This document shows, piece by piece, positions 53,557 to 63,416 of a stretch of 64,000 bases of DNA. The stretch comes from a bacterium C-53 (GTDB lineage Bacteria > Bacillota > Clostridia > Lachnospirales > Lachnospiraceae). Position 1 is the first letter of the stretch. Every line of letters begins with the position of its first letter. The position numbers were made by a program, and so were the translations under genes. The stretch covers positions 1 to 64,000 of the forward strand of contig RAZD01000002.1 in assembly GCA_003612525.1 (NCBI GenBank). The letters are read 5' to 3'. The notes beneath the pieces are model-generated. The model was not told the origin of the DNA. It did no database searches and saw nothing but the letters and a program-made list of their open reading frames with translations.

Positions 53557-55230
53557 ATGAGAAGTGATAATGTAACGAAAGGGGACCAGCAGGCTCCGCA
53601 CAGATCGTTATTTAATGCTTTGGGCTATACAAAAGAGGAACAGGAGCGTCCGCTTGTCGGAATTGTCTGCTCTTATAATGAAATTGTACCAGGTCATATG
53701 AACCTTGACAAAATTTGTGACGCCGTGAAAATGGGCGTTGCGATGGCCGGCGGCACCCCCGTAATGTTCCCTGCAATCGCTGTATGCGACGGAATTGCGA
53801 TGGGGCACATCGGTATGAAATATTCTCTTGTAACGCGTGATTTAATCTGCGATTCGACAGAATGTATGGCACTGGCGCATCAGTTTGACGCACTTGTCAT
53901 GATACCGAACTGTGATAAGAATGTGCCGGGACTATTGATGGCGGCGGCAAGACTGAATATACCCACTGTGTTTGTTTCGGGCGGACCGATGCTTCCGGGA
54001 CGCGTACAGGGATGCAATACAAGCCTTTCTTCGCTTTTTGAAGCGGTAGGTGCGAAGGCGGCAGGGAAAATGACAGACGAGGAGCTTTTGGAGTATGAGG
54101 AGCATGGCTGCCCTACCTGTGGTTCCTGTTCGGGCATGTATACGGCGAATAGCATGAATTGTCTGACAGAGGCAATCGGTATGGGGCTGCGTGGAAATGG
54201 TACGATACCAGCGGTCTATTCCGAGAGGATCCGGCTTGCAAAACATGCAGGTATGAAAGTAATGGAACTTTATGAGAAGAATATCCGTCCGCGCGATATT
54301 ATGACAGAGAAAGCGTTTTTGAATGCATTAACGGTTGATATGGCGCTTGGATGTTCGACGAATACGATGCTGCACCTTCCGGCGATTGCGCATGAGGCAG
54401 GGGTTGACCTGAATATGGATATCGCAAATGAGATCAGTGCAAAGACCCCGAATCTCTGCCATCTGGCGCCGGCAGGCCATACGTATATGCCGGAACTGAA
54501 TGAGGCAGGCGGTGTCTATGCGGTTATGAATGAACTGAGCAAAAAAGATCTTCTTTATACCGATTTGATTACTGTAACAGGAAAAACCGTTGGAGAAAAT
54601 ATTAAAGATGCAAAGAATAAGAATCCCGAGGTGATACGTCCTGTTGAAAATCCTTACAGCGAGACAGGCGGAATTGCTGTTTTAAAGGGGAACATCGCGC
54701 CTGATTCCGGTGTTGTGAAGCGTTCGGCTGTAGTACCCGAGATGATGGTTCATGAAGGCCCGGCCAGAGTCTTTGACTGTGAGGAAGATGCAATTTCAGC
54801 AATTAAGAGCGGAAAGATTGTCGCGGGAGATGTCGTAGTCATCCGCTATGAAGGGCCAAAAGGCGGACCAGGCATGCGCGAGATGTTAAATCCGACTTCC
54901 GCTATTGCGGGAATGGGACTGGGCTCCTGTGTGGCGCTGATTACGGACGGACGTTTTTCCGGTGCAAGCCGCGGAGCGTCAATTGGCCATATTTCGCCGG
55001 AGGCGGCAGTCGGAGGCCCGATTGCGCTCATAGAGGAGGGCGATATCATTTCAATTAATATTCCGGAGAATTCACTGAATGTGAAGGTGTCTGATGAGGA
55101 ACTGGCAGGAAGAAGAGAGAAATGGACGCCGAGAGAGCCGGAGATAACAACAGGGTATCTTGCAAGATATCGGGAGCTTGTGACGAGTGGAAATCGCGGG
55201 GCAATTCTTGAACTCCCCAAGTCGGTATGA
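53557..55230 (+). CDS. ilvD: Dihydroxy-acid dehydratase
   Basis: A 557-residue iron-sulfur dehydratase of valine and isoleucine synthesis. Cluster/metal segments: [15 protein letters not shown] near 48, [16 protein letters not shown] near 118, and [19 protein letters not shown] near 188. The C-terminal region has the conserved [20 protein letters not shown] near 470. AGGAGG precedes the start, 20 bases after leuB. Confidence 0.96.
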   Translation: MRSDNVTKGDQQAPHRSLFNALGYTKEEQERPLVGIVCSYNEIVPGHMNLDKICDAVKMGVAMAGGTPVMFPAIAVCDGIAMGHIGMKYSLVTRDLICDSTECMALAHQFDALVMIPNCDKNVPGLLMAAARLNIPTVFVSGGPMLPGRVQGCNTSLSSLFEAVGAKAAGKMTDEELLEYEEHGCPTCGSCSGMYTANSMNCLTEAIGMGLRGNGTIPAVYSERIRLAKHAGMKVMELYEKNIRPRDIMTEKAFLNALTVDMALGCSTNTMLHLPAIAHEAGVDLNMDIANEISAKTPNLCHLAPAGHTYMPELNEAGGVYAVMNELSKKDLLYTDLITVTGKTVGENIKDAKNKNPEVIRPVENPYSETGGIAVLKGNIAPDSGVVKRSAVVPEMMVHEGPARVFDCEEDAISAIKSGKIVAGDVVVIRYEGPKGGPGMREMLNPTSAIAGMGLGSCVALITDGRFSGASRGASIGHISPEAAVGGPIALIEEGDIISINIPENSLNVKVSDEELAGRREKWTPREPEITTGYLARYRELVTSGNRGAILELPKSV

Positions 55231-55245
55231 GAAGGAGGATAAAAC

Positions 55246-56934
55246 ATGCAGCTTACAGGCGCAGAAATTGTAATCGAATGTCTGAAGGAACAGGGAGTTG
55301 ATACCGTATTCGGATATCCCGGAGGAACAATTTTAAATATATATGATGCACTTTATAAACATAGTAATGAGATTTTTCATGTTCTGACAAGCCATGAGCA
55401 GGGAGCGGCACATGCTGCGGACGGCTATGCGAGGGCGACAGGGAAAGTCGGTGTTTGTCTTGCGACAAGCGGACCGGGCGCAACGAATCTGGTAACCGGA
55501 ATTGCGACGGCGTATATGGACAGTGTTCCTATGGTAGCCATTACCGCAAATGTGAATCTGCCGCTACTTGGAAAGGACACATTCCAGGAAGTGGATATCG
55601 CCGGAGTAACCATGCCGATTACAAAACATGGTTATATTGTGAAAGATGTCAGTATTCTGGCGGACACAATACGCAAAGCTTTCCAGATTGCAAAATCGGG
55701 AAGACCAGGGCCCGTACTTGTGGATATTACGAAGGATGTAACGGCGGATGTTTTTGAATACACGCCAAAGGTGCCCGAACCGGTCAAAAGATTTACGGAT
55801 TTTTCCGGGGAAGATATCGAGAGGGCGGTTGAACTGATTGAAAAATCAAAGAAGCCTTATATTTACCTCGGAGGCGGCGCCGTAATTTCTGACGCGGCGG
55901 AAGAAGTGAAAGAATTTGCAAAGAAAATTGATGCACCCGTCTGTGACACATTGATGGGGAAAGGCGCTTTTGACGGACATGACCCGCTCTATACGGGAAT
56001 GATTGGAATGCATGGCACGAAAGCATCCAATCTGGGGGTCAGTGAATGCGATCTTTTGATTGCGCTCGGAGCGCGGTTCTCAGATCGGGTAGTCGGCAAT
56101 GCGAAGAGCTTCGCAAGCAGGGCAAAGGTTCTGCACATTGACATTGATGCAGCCGAAATTAATAAGAATATTATTACGGACGCTTCGATTGTGGGTGACA
56201 TGAAGGAAGTTCTCAAAGTGCTGAATTGCAGAATCAGTCAGAAGGAAAACAAAGAGTGGACCGATCATATAAAAGACCTTAAGGCGAAGTACCCTCTGAC
56301 TTATGATACATCAGAACTTAGCTGTCCTTATATTATCGAGGAGATAGACCGTATAACAAACGGTGAGGCGATTATTACGACGGATGTCGGCCAGCATCAG
56401 ATGTGGGCGGCACAGTATTACCGCTATACAGAGCCCCGCACATTTTTAAGCTCAGGCGGTCTTGGCACGATGGGATACGGGCTGGGCGCATGTATCGGTG
56501 CGAAAATGGGGAGGCCTGAGAAAATATGTATCAATATTGCCGGTGACGGTTGTTTCCGTATGAATATGAATGAGCTTGCTACGGCAAGCCGGTATCAGAT
56601 TCCGATTATTCAGGTGGTAATTAATAATCATGTACTTGGTATGGTGCGGCAGTGGCAGACATTGTTCTATGGGAAACGCTATTCGCAGACCGTGCTGGAA
56701 GATCAGGTCAATTTTGGAAAAGTGGCGGAAGGGCTTGGCTGTGCAGTGCTTAAGGTGACAAAAAAAGAAGATGTTGCTCCGGCATTTCAGCAGGCAATTA
56801 CATTCGGGAAACCAGTATTTATCGAATGTGTGATCCCAAAAGATGACAAGGTATTCCCGATGGTTTCGCCTGGCGGCGCCATTGCGGAGGCATTCGATGC
56901 AGAGGATTTAAAGAAGAAAAATAATGAAATATAA
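55246..56934 (+). CDS. ilvB: Acetolactate synthase, catalytic subunit
   Basis: A 562-residue ThDP- and FAD-dependent enzyme making acetolactate from pyruvate. The catalytic Glu lies in SHEQGAAHAADGYARATGKVG near 48, the FAD region near 240-300 (GMIGMHGTKASN), and the ThDP motif from GDGCFRMNMNELATA to VVINNHVLG near 430-465. AGAAGGAGG precedes the start. The regulatory subunit gene ilvN does not follow; the next gene is an unrelated transpeptidase overlapping by 11 bases. Confidence 0.96.
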   Translation: MQLTGAEIVIECLKEQGVDTVFGYPGGTILNIYDALYKHSNEIFHVLTSHEQGAAHAADGYARATGKVGVCLATSGPGATNLVTGIATAYMDSVPMVAITANVNLPLLGKDTFQEVDIAGVTMPITKHGYIVKDVSILADTIRKAFQIAKSGRPGPVLVDITKDVTADVFEYTPKVPEPVKRFTDFSGEDIERAVELIEKSKKPYIYLGGGAVISDAAEEVKEFAKKIDAPVCDTLMGKGAFDGHDPLYTGMIGMHGTKASNLGVSECDLLIALGARFSDRVVGNAKSFASRAKVLHIDIDAAEINKNIITDASIVGDMKEVLKVLNCRISQKENKEWTDHIKDLKAKYPLTYDTSELSCPYIIEEIDRITNGEAIITTDVGQHQMWAAQYYRYTEPRTFLSSGGLGTMGYGLGACIGAKMGRPEKICINIAGDGCFRMNMNELATASRYQIPIIQVVINNHVLGMVRQWQTLFYGKRYSQTVLEDQVNFGKVAEGLGCAVLKVTKKEDVAPAFQQAITFGKPVFIECVIPKDDKVFPMVSPGGAIAEAFDAEDLKKKNNEI

Positions 56935-58324
56935 ATCATGGAAAATTCTTACCATTGTTCTTCTGCTTCCCTGCTGCCTGGCAATTGCTGCCTATATAGG
57001 CATAGGATTTTATTATCGCGATACGTATACGTTTGGGACTTATATTAATGGGGTCTATGCGACTGGTCAGACCACAGGAAAGATTGATTCTGTTTTGAAA
57101 GAGCCGCTGGAAGAGTATGTACTCGAAATCACAGATCTTGAAGGAAATATCGAGGAAATCAGAGGCGGGGAGGTTGACATGAGTTTCCACTATGAAGAGG
57201 GACTTCAGGAAATCATAGAAAACCAGAAGACTTTTTTGTGGGGATATAGTTTCTGGCATCCCTCTGTTTACGAAATTACCGGTCGCATTCAATTTGACCA
57301 TGATAAGGCGGCGGACACGGTAAAGAATCTGAACGTATACAAAAAAGCGTTCAACGATAAAAATCCGCAGGTAAAGATCATGAAAGGAAAAGATGGTTAT
57401 ACACTCAGGGATGATACAAAAGATGCCATTGATACGGAGAAACTGGTGCGGCTTGTGCTGGCATCTATGGAAGATGGAGAGACAGAACTGAATCTGGCAC
57501 AGACAGATTGTCTCAAGGAATACAAAAAGAGCAGCCAGATGGAAGAGACGCTTCGATTGTTTCAAAAGATCGATAAAATGCAGTCCACACATATGAAATA
57601 CGTGATGAACGGCAGGGAATTAACCCTGCAGAAGAAGGAGATTGCAGATTTTATTGCAACAGATGAAAAAGGAGAGTTTTTGCTTGACAGTCTGGGAGAT
57701 CTGACTGTCAGGGAGGAAAGAGTCGAGGCATTTGTAACACGTCTGTCAGACACATTTGATACGCTTGGAAAAGAAGTAGAGTGGAAAAAGGCAGGCGGAG
57801 GAAGTGTATTGGTGGATAATGCCACATTTGGCTGTGCGGTTGATAAAGAAGCGGAAATACAGCAGATTACAACTTCTGTATTGTATGGAATTGATCAGGA
57901 GCGTGAACCGTTTTTATTGCCGTCGGAGGCAGATATCGGGACAGGAGAAATCGGCGATACATATATAGAGGTTGATATGTCGGAGCAAATGCTGTATTAT
58001 TATACGGATGGTGTCCTCTATCTGAAAACGGATGTCGTTACAGGAGCAACAAACAGAGGGCGCGGCACACCGGAAAAAGTCTGCTATGTTTATGGCAAAC
58101 AGAGAAACCGTACGCTGCGCGGCGCAGATTACGCAGCATTTGTAAATTACTGGATGCCGGTGTATGGAAATATTGGGATTCATGATGCGAAATGGCGCAA
58201 GGAGTTTGGCGGAGATATTTATAAAAACGGCGGGTCGCACGGATGCATCAATCTTCCGAAAGAAGCCGCTGAAAAGATCTATGATAAAGTGGAAGTAGGG
58301 ACGCCTGTAGTTATGTATTATTAG
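56924..58324 (+). CDS. L,D-transpeptidase (YkuD) with peptidoglycan-binding domain
   Basis: A 466-residue membrane-anchored cell-wall enzyme. A membrane segment lies at about 8-28 (ILTIVLLLPCCLAIAAYIG). Residues 60-330 form PG-binding_4-type domains. The YkuD catalytic domain begins near 340 (IEVDMSEQMLYYY), with the His/Cys motif GNIGIHD and GGSHGCINLP (catalytic Cys near 443). It forms 3-3 peptide cross-links outside the cell. It overlaps the ilvB 3' end, which is odd for a wall gene and suggests it is read from the ilv transcript. Confidence 0.92.
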   Translation: MKYKSWKILTIVLLLPCCLAIAAYIGIGFYYRDTYTFGTYINGVYATGQTTGKIDSVLKEPLEEYVLEITDLEGNIEEIRGGEVDMSFHYEEGLQEIIENQKTFLWGYSFWHPSVYEITGRIQFDHDKAADTVKNLNVYKKAFNDKNPQVKIMKGKDGYTLRDDTKDAIDTEKLVRLVLASMEDGETELNLAQTDCLKEYKKSSQMEETLRLFQKIDKMQSTHMKYVMNGRELTLQKKEIADFIATDEKGEFLLDSLGDLTVREERVEAFVTRLSDTFDTLGKEVEWKKAGGGSVLVDNATFGCAVDKEAEIQQITTSVLYGIDQEREPFLLPSEADIGTGEIGDTYIEVDMSEQMLYYYTDGVLYLKTDVVTGATNRGRGTPEKVCYVYGKQRNRTLRGADYAAFVNYWMPVYGNIGIHDAKWRKEFGGDIYKNGGSHGCINLPKEAAEKIYDKVEVGTPVVMYY

Positions 58325-58431
58325 GTATGGATGTTGCATACATATGTACCTGTAAGTGGGAATTTGTGTCTGCGTGGCAATCATAAATTTCCTTGCACAT
58401 AAAGCTGCGCGGAATGAGGAGGAAAGAAAAA

Positions 58432-59520
58432 ATGAGCAGAGTGTACAATTTTTCGGCAGGGCCGGCTGTTTTGCCGGAAGAGGTATTGAAAGAGGCCGCT
58501 GATGAGATGCTTGATTATCAGGGAAGCGGTATGTCCGTTATGGAGATGAGCCATCGTTCAAAAGTATATGATACGATTATCAAAACAGCGGAGCAGGACT
58601 TGAGAGATTTGATGAAAATTCCGGATAATTACAAAGTTCTCTTTTTACAGGGCGGCGCAAGTCAGCAGTTTGCCATGATTCCGATGAATCTTATGAAAAA
58701 CGGCGTTGCGGATTACATTGTGACGGGCCAATGGGCAAAGAAAGCTTATCAGGAAGCATGTAAATACGGGAATGCAAAGAAAATTGCGAGCAGCGAAGAT
58801 AAGACCTTTTCCTATATTCCGGACTGTTCTGACCTTCCGATTGATGAAGATGCAGATTATGTTTACATATGTGAAAATAATACGATTTATGGCACAAAGT
58901 ATAAGGAACTTCCAAATACGAAAGGCAAGACACTTGTTTCAGATGTTTCCTCCTGCTTCTTATCAGAACCGGTGGATGTTTCGAAATATGGTGTGATTTA
59001 TGGCGGCGTACAGAAAAATATCGGTCCGGCCGGTGTTGTGATTGTGATTATAAGGGAGGATTTGATTACAGAGGACGTGCTTGCGGGAACGCCTACAATG
59101 CTGCAGTATAAGACGCATGCCGATGCAGAGTCGCTTTATAACACGCCTCCTGCATATGGAATCTATATTTGTGGAAAAGTGTTTAAGTGGCTGAAAAAGC
59201 AGGGCGGCCTTGAGGCGATGAAAAAGCATAATGAGGAGAAAGCAAAGATTCTCTATGATTTCCTTGATGAGAGCAGGCTCTTTAAAGGCACAGTTGAGAA
59301 GAAAGACCGTTCTCTTATGAATGTTCCGTTTGTGACCGGAAATGATGAGCTGGATGCAAAATTTGTGAAAGAGGCAAAAGAGGCGGGATTTGAGAATCTG
59401 AAGGGACACAGAAGTGTCGGCGGTATGCGTGCAAGCATATATAATGCAATGCCGGCTGAAGGGGTCAGGGCGCTTGTTGCATTTATGAAGAAGTTTGAAG
59501 AGGAGAATGGAAATGTTTAA
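58432..59520 (+). CDS. serC: Phosphoserine aminotransferase
   Basis: A 362-residue PLP enzyme converting 3-phosphohydroxypyruvate to phosphoserine. MSRVYNFSAGPAVLPEEVL is the standard start. QGGASQQFAMIPMNL near 70 binds PLP phosphate, SDVSSCFLSEPVDVSKYG near 168 precedes the Schiff-base lysine in YGGVQKNIGPAG near 190, and the C-terminus has GHRSVGGMRASIYNAMP. AGGAGG lies 9 bases before ATG 58432. It overlaps serA by 8 bases. Confidence 0.96.
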   Translation: MSRVYNFSAGPAVLPEEVLKEAADEMLDYQGSGMSVMEMSHRSKVYDTIIKTAEQDLRDLMKIPDNYKVLFLQGGASQQFAMIPMNLMKNGVADYIVTGQWAKKAYQEACKYGNAKKIASSEDKTFSYIPDCSDLPIDEDADYVYICENNTIYGTKYKELPNTKGKTLVSDVSSCFLSEPVDVSKYGVIYGGVQKNIGPAGVVIVIIREDLITEDVLAGTPTMLQYKTHADAESLYNTPPAYGIYICGKVFKWLKKQGGLEAMKKHNEEKAKILYDFLDESRLFKGTVEKKDRSLMNVPFVTGNDELDAKFVKEAKEAGFENLKGHRSVGGMRASIYNAMPAEGVRALVAFMKKFEEENGNV

Positions 59521-60676
59521 ATATAATTGTTTAAATCCGATTGCGAAGATTGGCCTCAGCCATTTTGATAAAACATATGTAAAGTGTGATGATATAAATG
59601 ATGCGGACGGAGTGCTTGTGAGAAGCGCAAGCATGCACGAGATGGAACTTCCTGACAATTTGCTTGCGGTTGCAAGAGCCGGTGCGGGTGTCAACAATAT
59701 TCCGCTGGATAAATGCGCGCAGAAGGGGATTGTTGTATTCAATACACCGGGAGCAAACGCAAATGGCGTAAAAGAACTTGTGATCGCAGGTCTGCTTCTT
59801 GCATCCAGAGGAATTGTGGATGGCATTAACTGGGTGAGCAGTCAGGCAGGGGTTGAGGATGTTGCGAAACTTGCTGAGAAACAGAAAAAACAGTATGCGG
59901 GAAAAGAAATTACCGGGAAAAAGATCGGTATTATTGGACTTGGCGCCATTGGCGTAAAAGTTGCAAATGCAGTGAGCAACCTCGGAATGGAAGTGTATGG
60001 ATATGATCCGTATATTTCTGTGGAAGCCGCATGGAAGCTTTCGCGTAATATTCATCATGTATATGATATCAATGAAATTTATGCAAATTGTGATTATATC
60101 ACTATTCATGTGCCGCTTATGGATGCAACAAAAAAAATGATTAATACCGAAGCGATCAGGCTGATGAAGAATGATGCTGTTATATTAAATTTTGCAAGGG
60201 ATCTTCTTGTGGATGAAGAAGCAGTCGTATCTGCATTGAAAGTAGGAAAGATTGGAAAGTATGTATCTGATTTTCCAACCCCGCTCACAGTAGGCGTGGA
60301 GGGCTGCATTGTTATTCCGCATCTTGGCGCTTCTACAGAAGAGTCAGAAGATAACTGTGCGGTTATGGCGGTAGACCAGCTCAGAGATTATCTTGAAAAC
60401 GGAAATATTAAAAATTCCGTGAATTTCCCGTCCTGTGATATGGGTGTGTGTGAAAAAGAAGGGCGTATTGTGGTATTCCATAAAAATATTGCAAATATGA
60501 TTACAAAATTTACAGGTGCGTTCGGTGATCTGGATATCAATATTTCGGAACTGAACAATAAATCAAAAGGTGAATATGCATACACGATGTTTGATGTGGA
60601 TTCAAAAGTGACTGATGAGATTGTAGATAAGCTGAAAGTGATCAAAGGTGTATTCCGCGTAAGAGTGATTAAATAA
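59513..60676 (+). CDS. serA: D-3-phosphoglycerate dehydrogenase
   Basis: A 387-residue NAD-dependent enzyme starting serine synthesis. NAD fold IIGLGAIGVKVANAVSNLGMEV near 140-162, the catalytic Arg in NFARDLLV near 225 (more often ARGxxV), and the catalytic His in IPHLGASTEESEDN near 273. A C-terminal ACT domain lies at about 318-387. ATG 59513 has GAGGAG 7 bases upstream. serC and serA supply consecutive steps and are co-translated. Confidence 0.95.
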   Translation: MFKYNCLNPIAKIGLSHFDKTYVKCDDINDADGVLVRSASMHEMELPDNLLAVARAGAGVNNIPLDKCAQKGIVVFNTPGANANGVKELVIAGLLLASRGIVDGINWVSSQAGVEDVAKLAEKQKKQYAGKEITGKKIGIIGLGAIGVKVANAVSNLGMEVYGYDPYISVEAAWKLSRNIHHVYDINEIYANCDYITIHVPLMDATKKMINTEAIRLMKNDAVILNFARDLLVDEEAVVSALKVGKIGKYVSDFPTPLTVGVEGCIVIPHLGASTEESEDNCAVMAVDQLRDYLENGNIKNSVNFPSCDMGVCEKEGRIVVFHKNIANMITKFTGAFGDLDINISELNNKSKGEYAYTMFDVDSKVTDEIVDKLKVIKGVFRVRVIK

Positions 60677-60713
60677 TTATATCTGCATGTTCAGGCAGGA
60701 AAGCAGAACCGTA

Positions 60714-60743
60714 TGGCGTCCCGCAAACAGCGGGACGTCTTTA
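60714..60743 (+). terminator. Terminator of serCA
   Basis: GCGTCCCGC (60716-60724), loop AAACA, GCGGGACGT (60730-60738), then CTTTAT. Confidence 0.88.
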
Positions 60744-60758
60744 TAAATTCTTTTGATG

Positions 60759-61034
60759 TCAGTGAAAAGGCGTTTCCATATCAAGAACACCGAGGTCTTT
60801 AAAATCCTCATTGAACTGATCTTGTTTTTCTTTTGCAAATTCTGTCTGAAGATCCATATATTTCACAAACATATCTTCCAGACTTAAATTTAATTCTTTC
60901 GCAATTGTCTTTAAAATAGGCGTAAGCTGTTGAATCTGAAAACCTGTCCGTGTTTTCTGCGGATCGATATCTTTTAACACTTCCTCCGCGTAAGCATTAA
61001 TACGTTCTATAATTACTTTGTCGTCCTTTGTCAT
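60759..61034 (-). CDS. Hypothetical 91-residue protein
   Basis: A small soluble acidic protein starting MTKDDKVIIERINAYAEEVL and ending LDMETPFH. Almost entirely helical by composition, without motif. A perfect promoter and an AAGAAGGAAA site precede it, so it is a genuine gene. Function unknown. Confidence 0.8.
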   Translation of the reverse strand: MTKDDKVIIERINAYAEEVLKDIDPQKTRTGFQIQQLTPILKTIAKELNLSLEDMFVKYMDLQTEFAKEKQDQFNEDFKDLGVLDMETPFH

Positions 61035-61079
61035 GATTGTATTTTCCTTCTTTCCTAAAAGATTGTTCTGCTTTGCACT

Positions 61080-61108
61080 ATTATATCATGCAGAAAAATC
61101 TGTGTCAA
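61080..61108 (-). promoter_or_regulatory. Promoter of the 91-residue protein gene
   Basis: On the minus strand TTGACA (61108-61103) and TATAAT (61085-61080) with a 17-base spacer. Confidence 0.85.
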
Positions 61109-61127
61109 AAATACATTTGATGCCGAC

Positions 61128-61157
61128 TTGACAGCTTCTTTGTTTTTTTGGTAAGAT
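61128..61157 (+). promoter_or_regulatory. Promoter of the esterase gene
   Basis: TTGACA (61128-61133) and TAAGAT (61152-61157) with an 18-base spacer, about 60 bases before the start; divergent from the promoter at 61080. Confidence 0.7.
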
Positions 61158-61218
61158 TTAACCGCATATCAAAAGTGGCAGACCGGTTGAAAGAGATCGG
61201 AAAAGAAAGGCAGATTAT

Positions 61219-62271
61219 ATGGGCATCATGAAAGAATATCGGTTAAGTGAGGTAGAACATGTTAAAATAAACGGAAGAACAACAGATTGTCTGGAGCCTC
61301 TTACACTATTCTGGACAGCAAGCGGATTTGAAGTAAACGCAAAAGGTTCCGAGCTTTGGGTGGAAGTGGAAGCAGGTTTTGATTTGTATGAACCCTGGTT
61401 TTCCTTTTTGATTAATGGAGCTTATGTGTCAAAACAGATGGCAGTAAAGGGACGAAGCCGGATTTGTCTGTTTCGTGGAATGAATCCTGCGGAAGTAAAA
61501 CACGTGAAATTTGTGCGGGATATACAGGCAATGCATGGTGATCCCGAAAGCTATCTTCAGGTGCATGGATTTCTGTTCGACGGTGAGTTTCTCCCTGTAT
61601 CTGAAAAATCGTGCAGAATTGAATTTATCGGGGACAGCATCACGTCGGGAGAAGGCACGTACGGTGCAAGATGTGAGATGGACTGGGTATCTATGTTTTT
61701 CAGCGGAGTAAATAATTATGCAGCTTATACGGCAGAGGCGCTGAATGCAGATTTTCGTATCCTGTCACAGAGTGGATGGGGTGTGCTCTGCAGCTGGGAC
61801 GGCAGAAAGGAGTACTCAATACCGAGATATTATGAGAAAGTATGCGGCCTTTTGACCGGTGAGCATAACAGGGAACTCGGCGCTTATGCAGAGTATGATT
61901 TTACAAAATGGCAGCCCGATGTGGTTGTGGTCAATCTTGGAACAAATGATGCATCCGCATTGAGCAGAGCAGAACTGTCTTTTTCAGAAGATGATTTTGA
62001 GGAGGCGGCCGTCGGCTTTTTGAAGAAACTGCGCAGGTGCAATCCGAAGGCGCAGATTGTGTGGGCATACGGTATGCTGGGATATGAAATGAATGCGCCA
62101 ATCTGCAGAGCAATCGACGCTTACCGTATCGGTACAGGTGATGAAAAGGTGCACTTTTTGGGACTTCCGGCAGCAACGCAGAAAACGATCGGTTCCAGAG
62201 AGCATCCGGGAAGGGAAAATCACAAAATAGCTGCTGAGGTGCTTGCAGAGTATCTGCGAAAAGAAATGTGA
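61219..62271 (+). CDS. SGNH/GDSL esterase, CE2-like
   Basis: A 350-residue cytoplasmic esterase with an N-terminal beta-rich domain (about 1-125) and a C-terminal SGNH hydrolase. The catalytic Ser is in IEFIGDSITSGEG near 141, block III Asn in VVVNLGTNDAS near 240, and the Asp/His pair in EHPGRENHKIA near 331. The two-domain order matches carbohydrate esterase family 2 (acetyl-sugar deacetylases). No signal peptide, so the substrate is likely intracellular. Confidence 0.87.
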   Translation: MGIMKEYRLSEVEHVKINGRTTDCLEPLTLFWTASGFEVNAKGSELWVEVEAGFDLYEPWFSFLINGAYVSKQMAVKGRSRICLFRGMNPAEVKHVKFVRDIQAMHGDPESYLQVHGFLFDGEFLPVSEKSCRIEFIGDSITSGEGTYGARCEMDWVSMFFSGVNNYAAYTAEALNADFRILSQSGWGVLCSWDGRKEYSIPRYYEKVCGLLTGEHNRELGAYAEYDFTKWQPDVVVVNLGTNDASALSRAELSFSEDDFEEAAVGFLKKLRRCNPKAQIVWAYGMLGYEMNAPICRAIDAYRIGTGDEKVHFLGLPAATQKTIGSREHPGRENHKIAAEVLAEYLRKEM

Positions 62272-62332
62272 ATGCGTGTTTCGTATACAAATATCTAGTG
62301 CTGTGAAATGACTGGAAGGAGAGTGCAGTGAA

Positions 62333-62758
62333 GTGAATAAGATACCGGTTTATGAGCGTGAAGTGCAGTATTATGAGACGGACCAGATGCAGATTGTCCA
62401 TCATTCCAATTACATCCGCTGGTTTGAGGAGGCACGTCTGATGGCGATGAAATTTCTTGGCGCACCTTATGATGTACTTGAGGAAAAGGGAATTGTAATC
62501 CCGGTGCTTGCCGCCTCCGCCGTGTACAGAGCCCCGTTTCGATTTGGCGATATATTTCAGGTGCGTCTGAAGATTGTGAAATTTAACGGTTTAAAAATGG
62601 ATATTGAGTATGAAATTTATAATAAGGATTCGGGAATCCTGTCGACGACAGGGCAGACTTCGCATGCGTTTCTGGGGCAAGACAGGAAGCCGCTGCGTCT
62701 GAAAAAGGAATTTCCGGAAGTTTATACTGTTTTTCAAAACGCTGTATGCCAGGATTAA
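62333..62758 (+). CDS. 4-Hydroxybenzoyl-CoA thioesterase-family protein (YbgC-like)
   Basis: A 141-residue hotdog-fold acyl-CoA thioesterase. The active-site segment is VQYYETDQMQIVHHSNYIRWFEEAR (residues 11-35), with Asp 17. The GTG start at 62333 has GGAGAG about 10 bases upstream. It probably cleaves short or medium acyl-CoA. It is followed by a TetR regulator that may control it. Confidence 0.9.
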   Translation: MNKIPVYEREVQYYETDQMQIVHHSNYIRWFEEARLMAMKFLGAPYDVLEEKGIVIPVLAASAVYRAPFRFGDIFQVRLKIVKFNGLKMDIEYEIYNKDSGILSTTGQTSHAFLGQDRKPLRLKKEFPEVYTVFQNAVCQD

Positions 62759-62768
62759 GGAGGAAAGA

Positions 62769-63329
62769 ATGCCAAGAAAGGAAATGATCACAAAAGAAAT
62801 GCTTCTGTTTGCGGCATTTTCACTTGCACAGGAAGATGGACTCCGCAATGTAACGGCCAGGAAGCTCGCTCAGAAAGCGGGATGCTCCACTCAGCCGATT
62901 TTCAGAGTGTACAGAAATATGGAGGAACTCCAGGATGATGTGTTCCGGCAAACGGCAGAATATTTCGGCAGTTTCTACAGCAATTTTCCAAAGGCATATG
63001 ACACACCGTTTATAAATCTTGCAATTGCATATATTTCTTTTTCCAGACAGGAACCGAGTCTGTTCAGAATGCTGTTCCTTGAGACGCTTCCAGAGGAAAT
63101 GAGCACATACGAGCTGATCAACGGCGGGGAACAAGGGTTTGTACGGGCTGAGCTTAACAAGATACAGGGGATTTCGCCCAATCAGGCAGGGGCTTTATTC
63201 TCAAGATTATGGGTGTTTATCCACGGAATGGCGTGTATGGCATTGACCAGTGATTTTGATTTGACAAAAGATGAGGCGGTGGAGATGATCGAGAGCACAT
63301 ATCATTCTTTTCTCAAAGAAATAGTGTGA
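62769..63329 (+). CDS. TetR-family transcriptional regulator
   Basis: A 186-residue repressor-type protein. The N-terminal helix-turn-helix (about 10-55) contains GLRNVTARKLAQKAGCSTQP then IFRVYRNMEEL. The C-terminal part is a helical ligand-binding domain. AAGGAGG precedes the start, ten bases after the thioesterase stop, so both are probably co-transcribed. Confidence 0.9.
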   Translation: MPRKEMITKEMLLFAAFSLAQEDGLRNVTARKLAQKAGCSTQPIFRVYRNMEELQDDVFRQTAEYFGSFYSNFPKAYDTPFINLAIAYISFSRQEPSLFRMLFLETLPEEMSTYELINGGEQGFVRAELNKIQGISPNQAGALFSRLWVFIHGMACMALTSDFDLTKDEAVEMIESTYHSFLKEIV

Positions 63330-63416
63330 GAAGTATTTTGAAAGACGTCCCGTAAAGGGTGGACGTTGGGAACTCCTGAGTCTCACGTGGGAGAAAGCGA
63401 AAAGAGGCGTATCTTT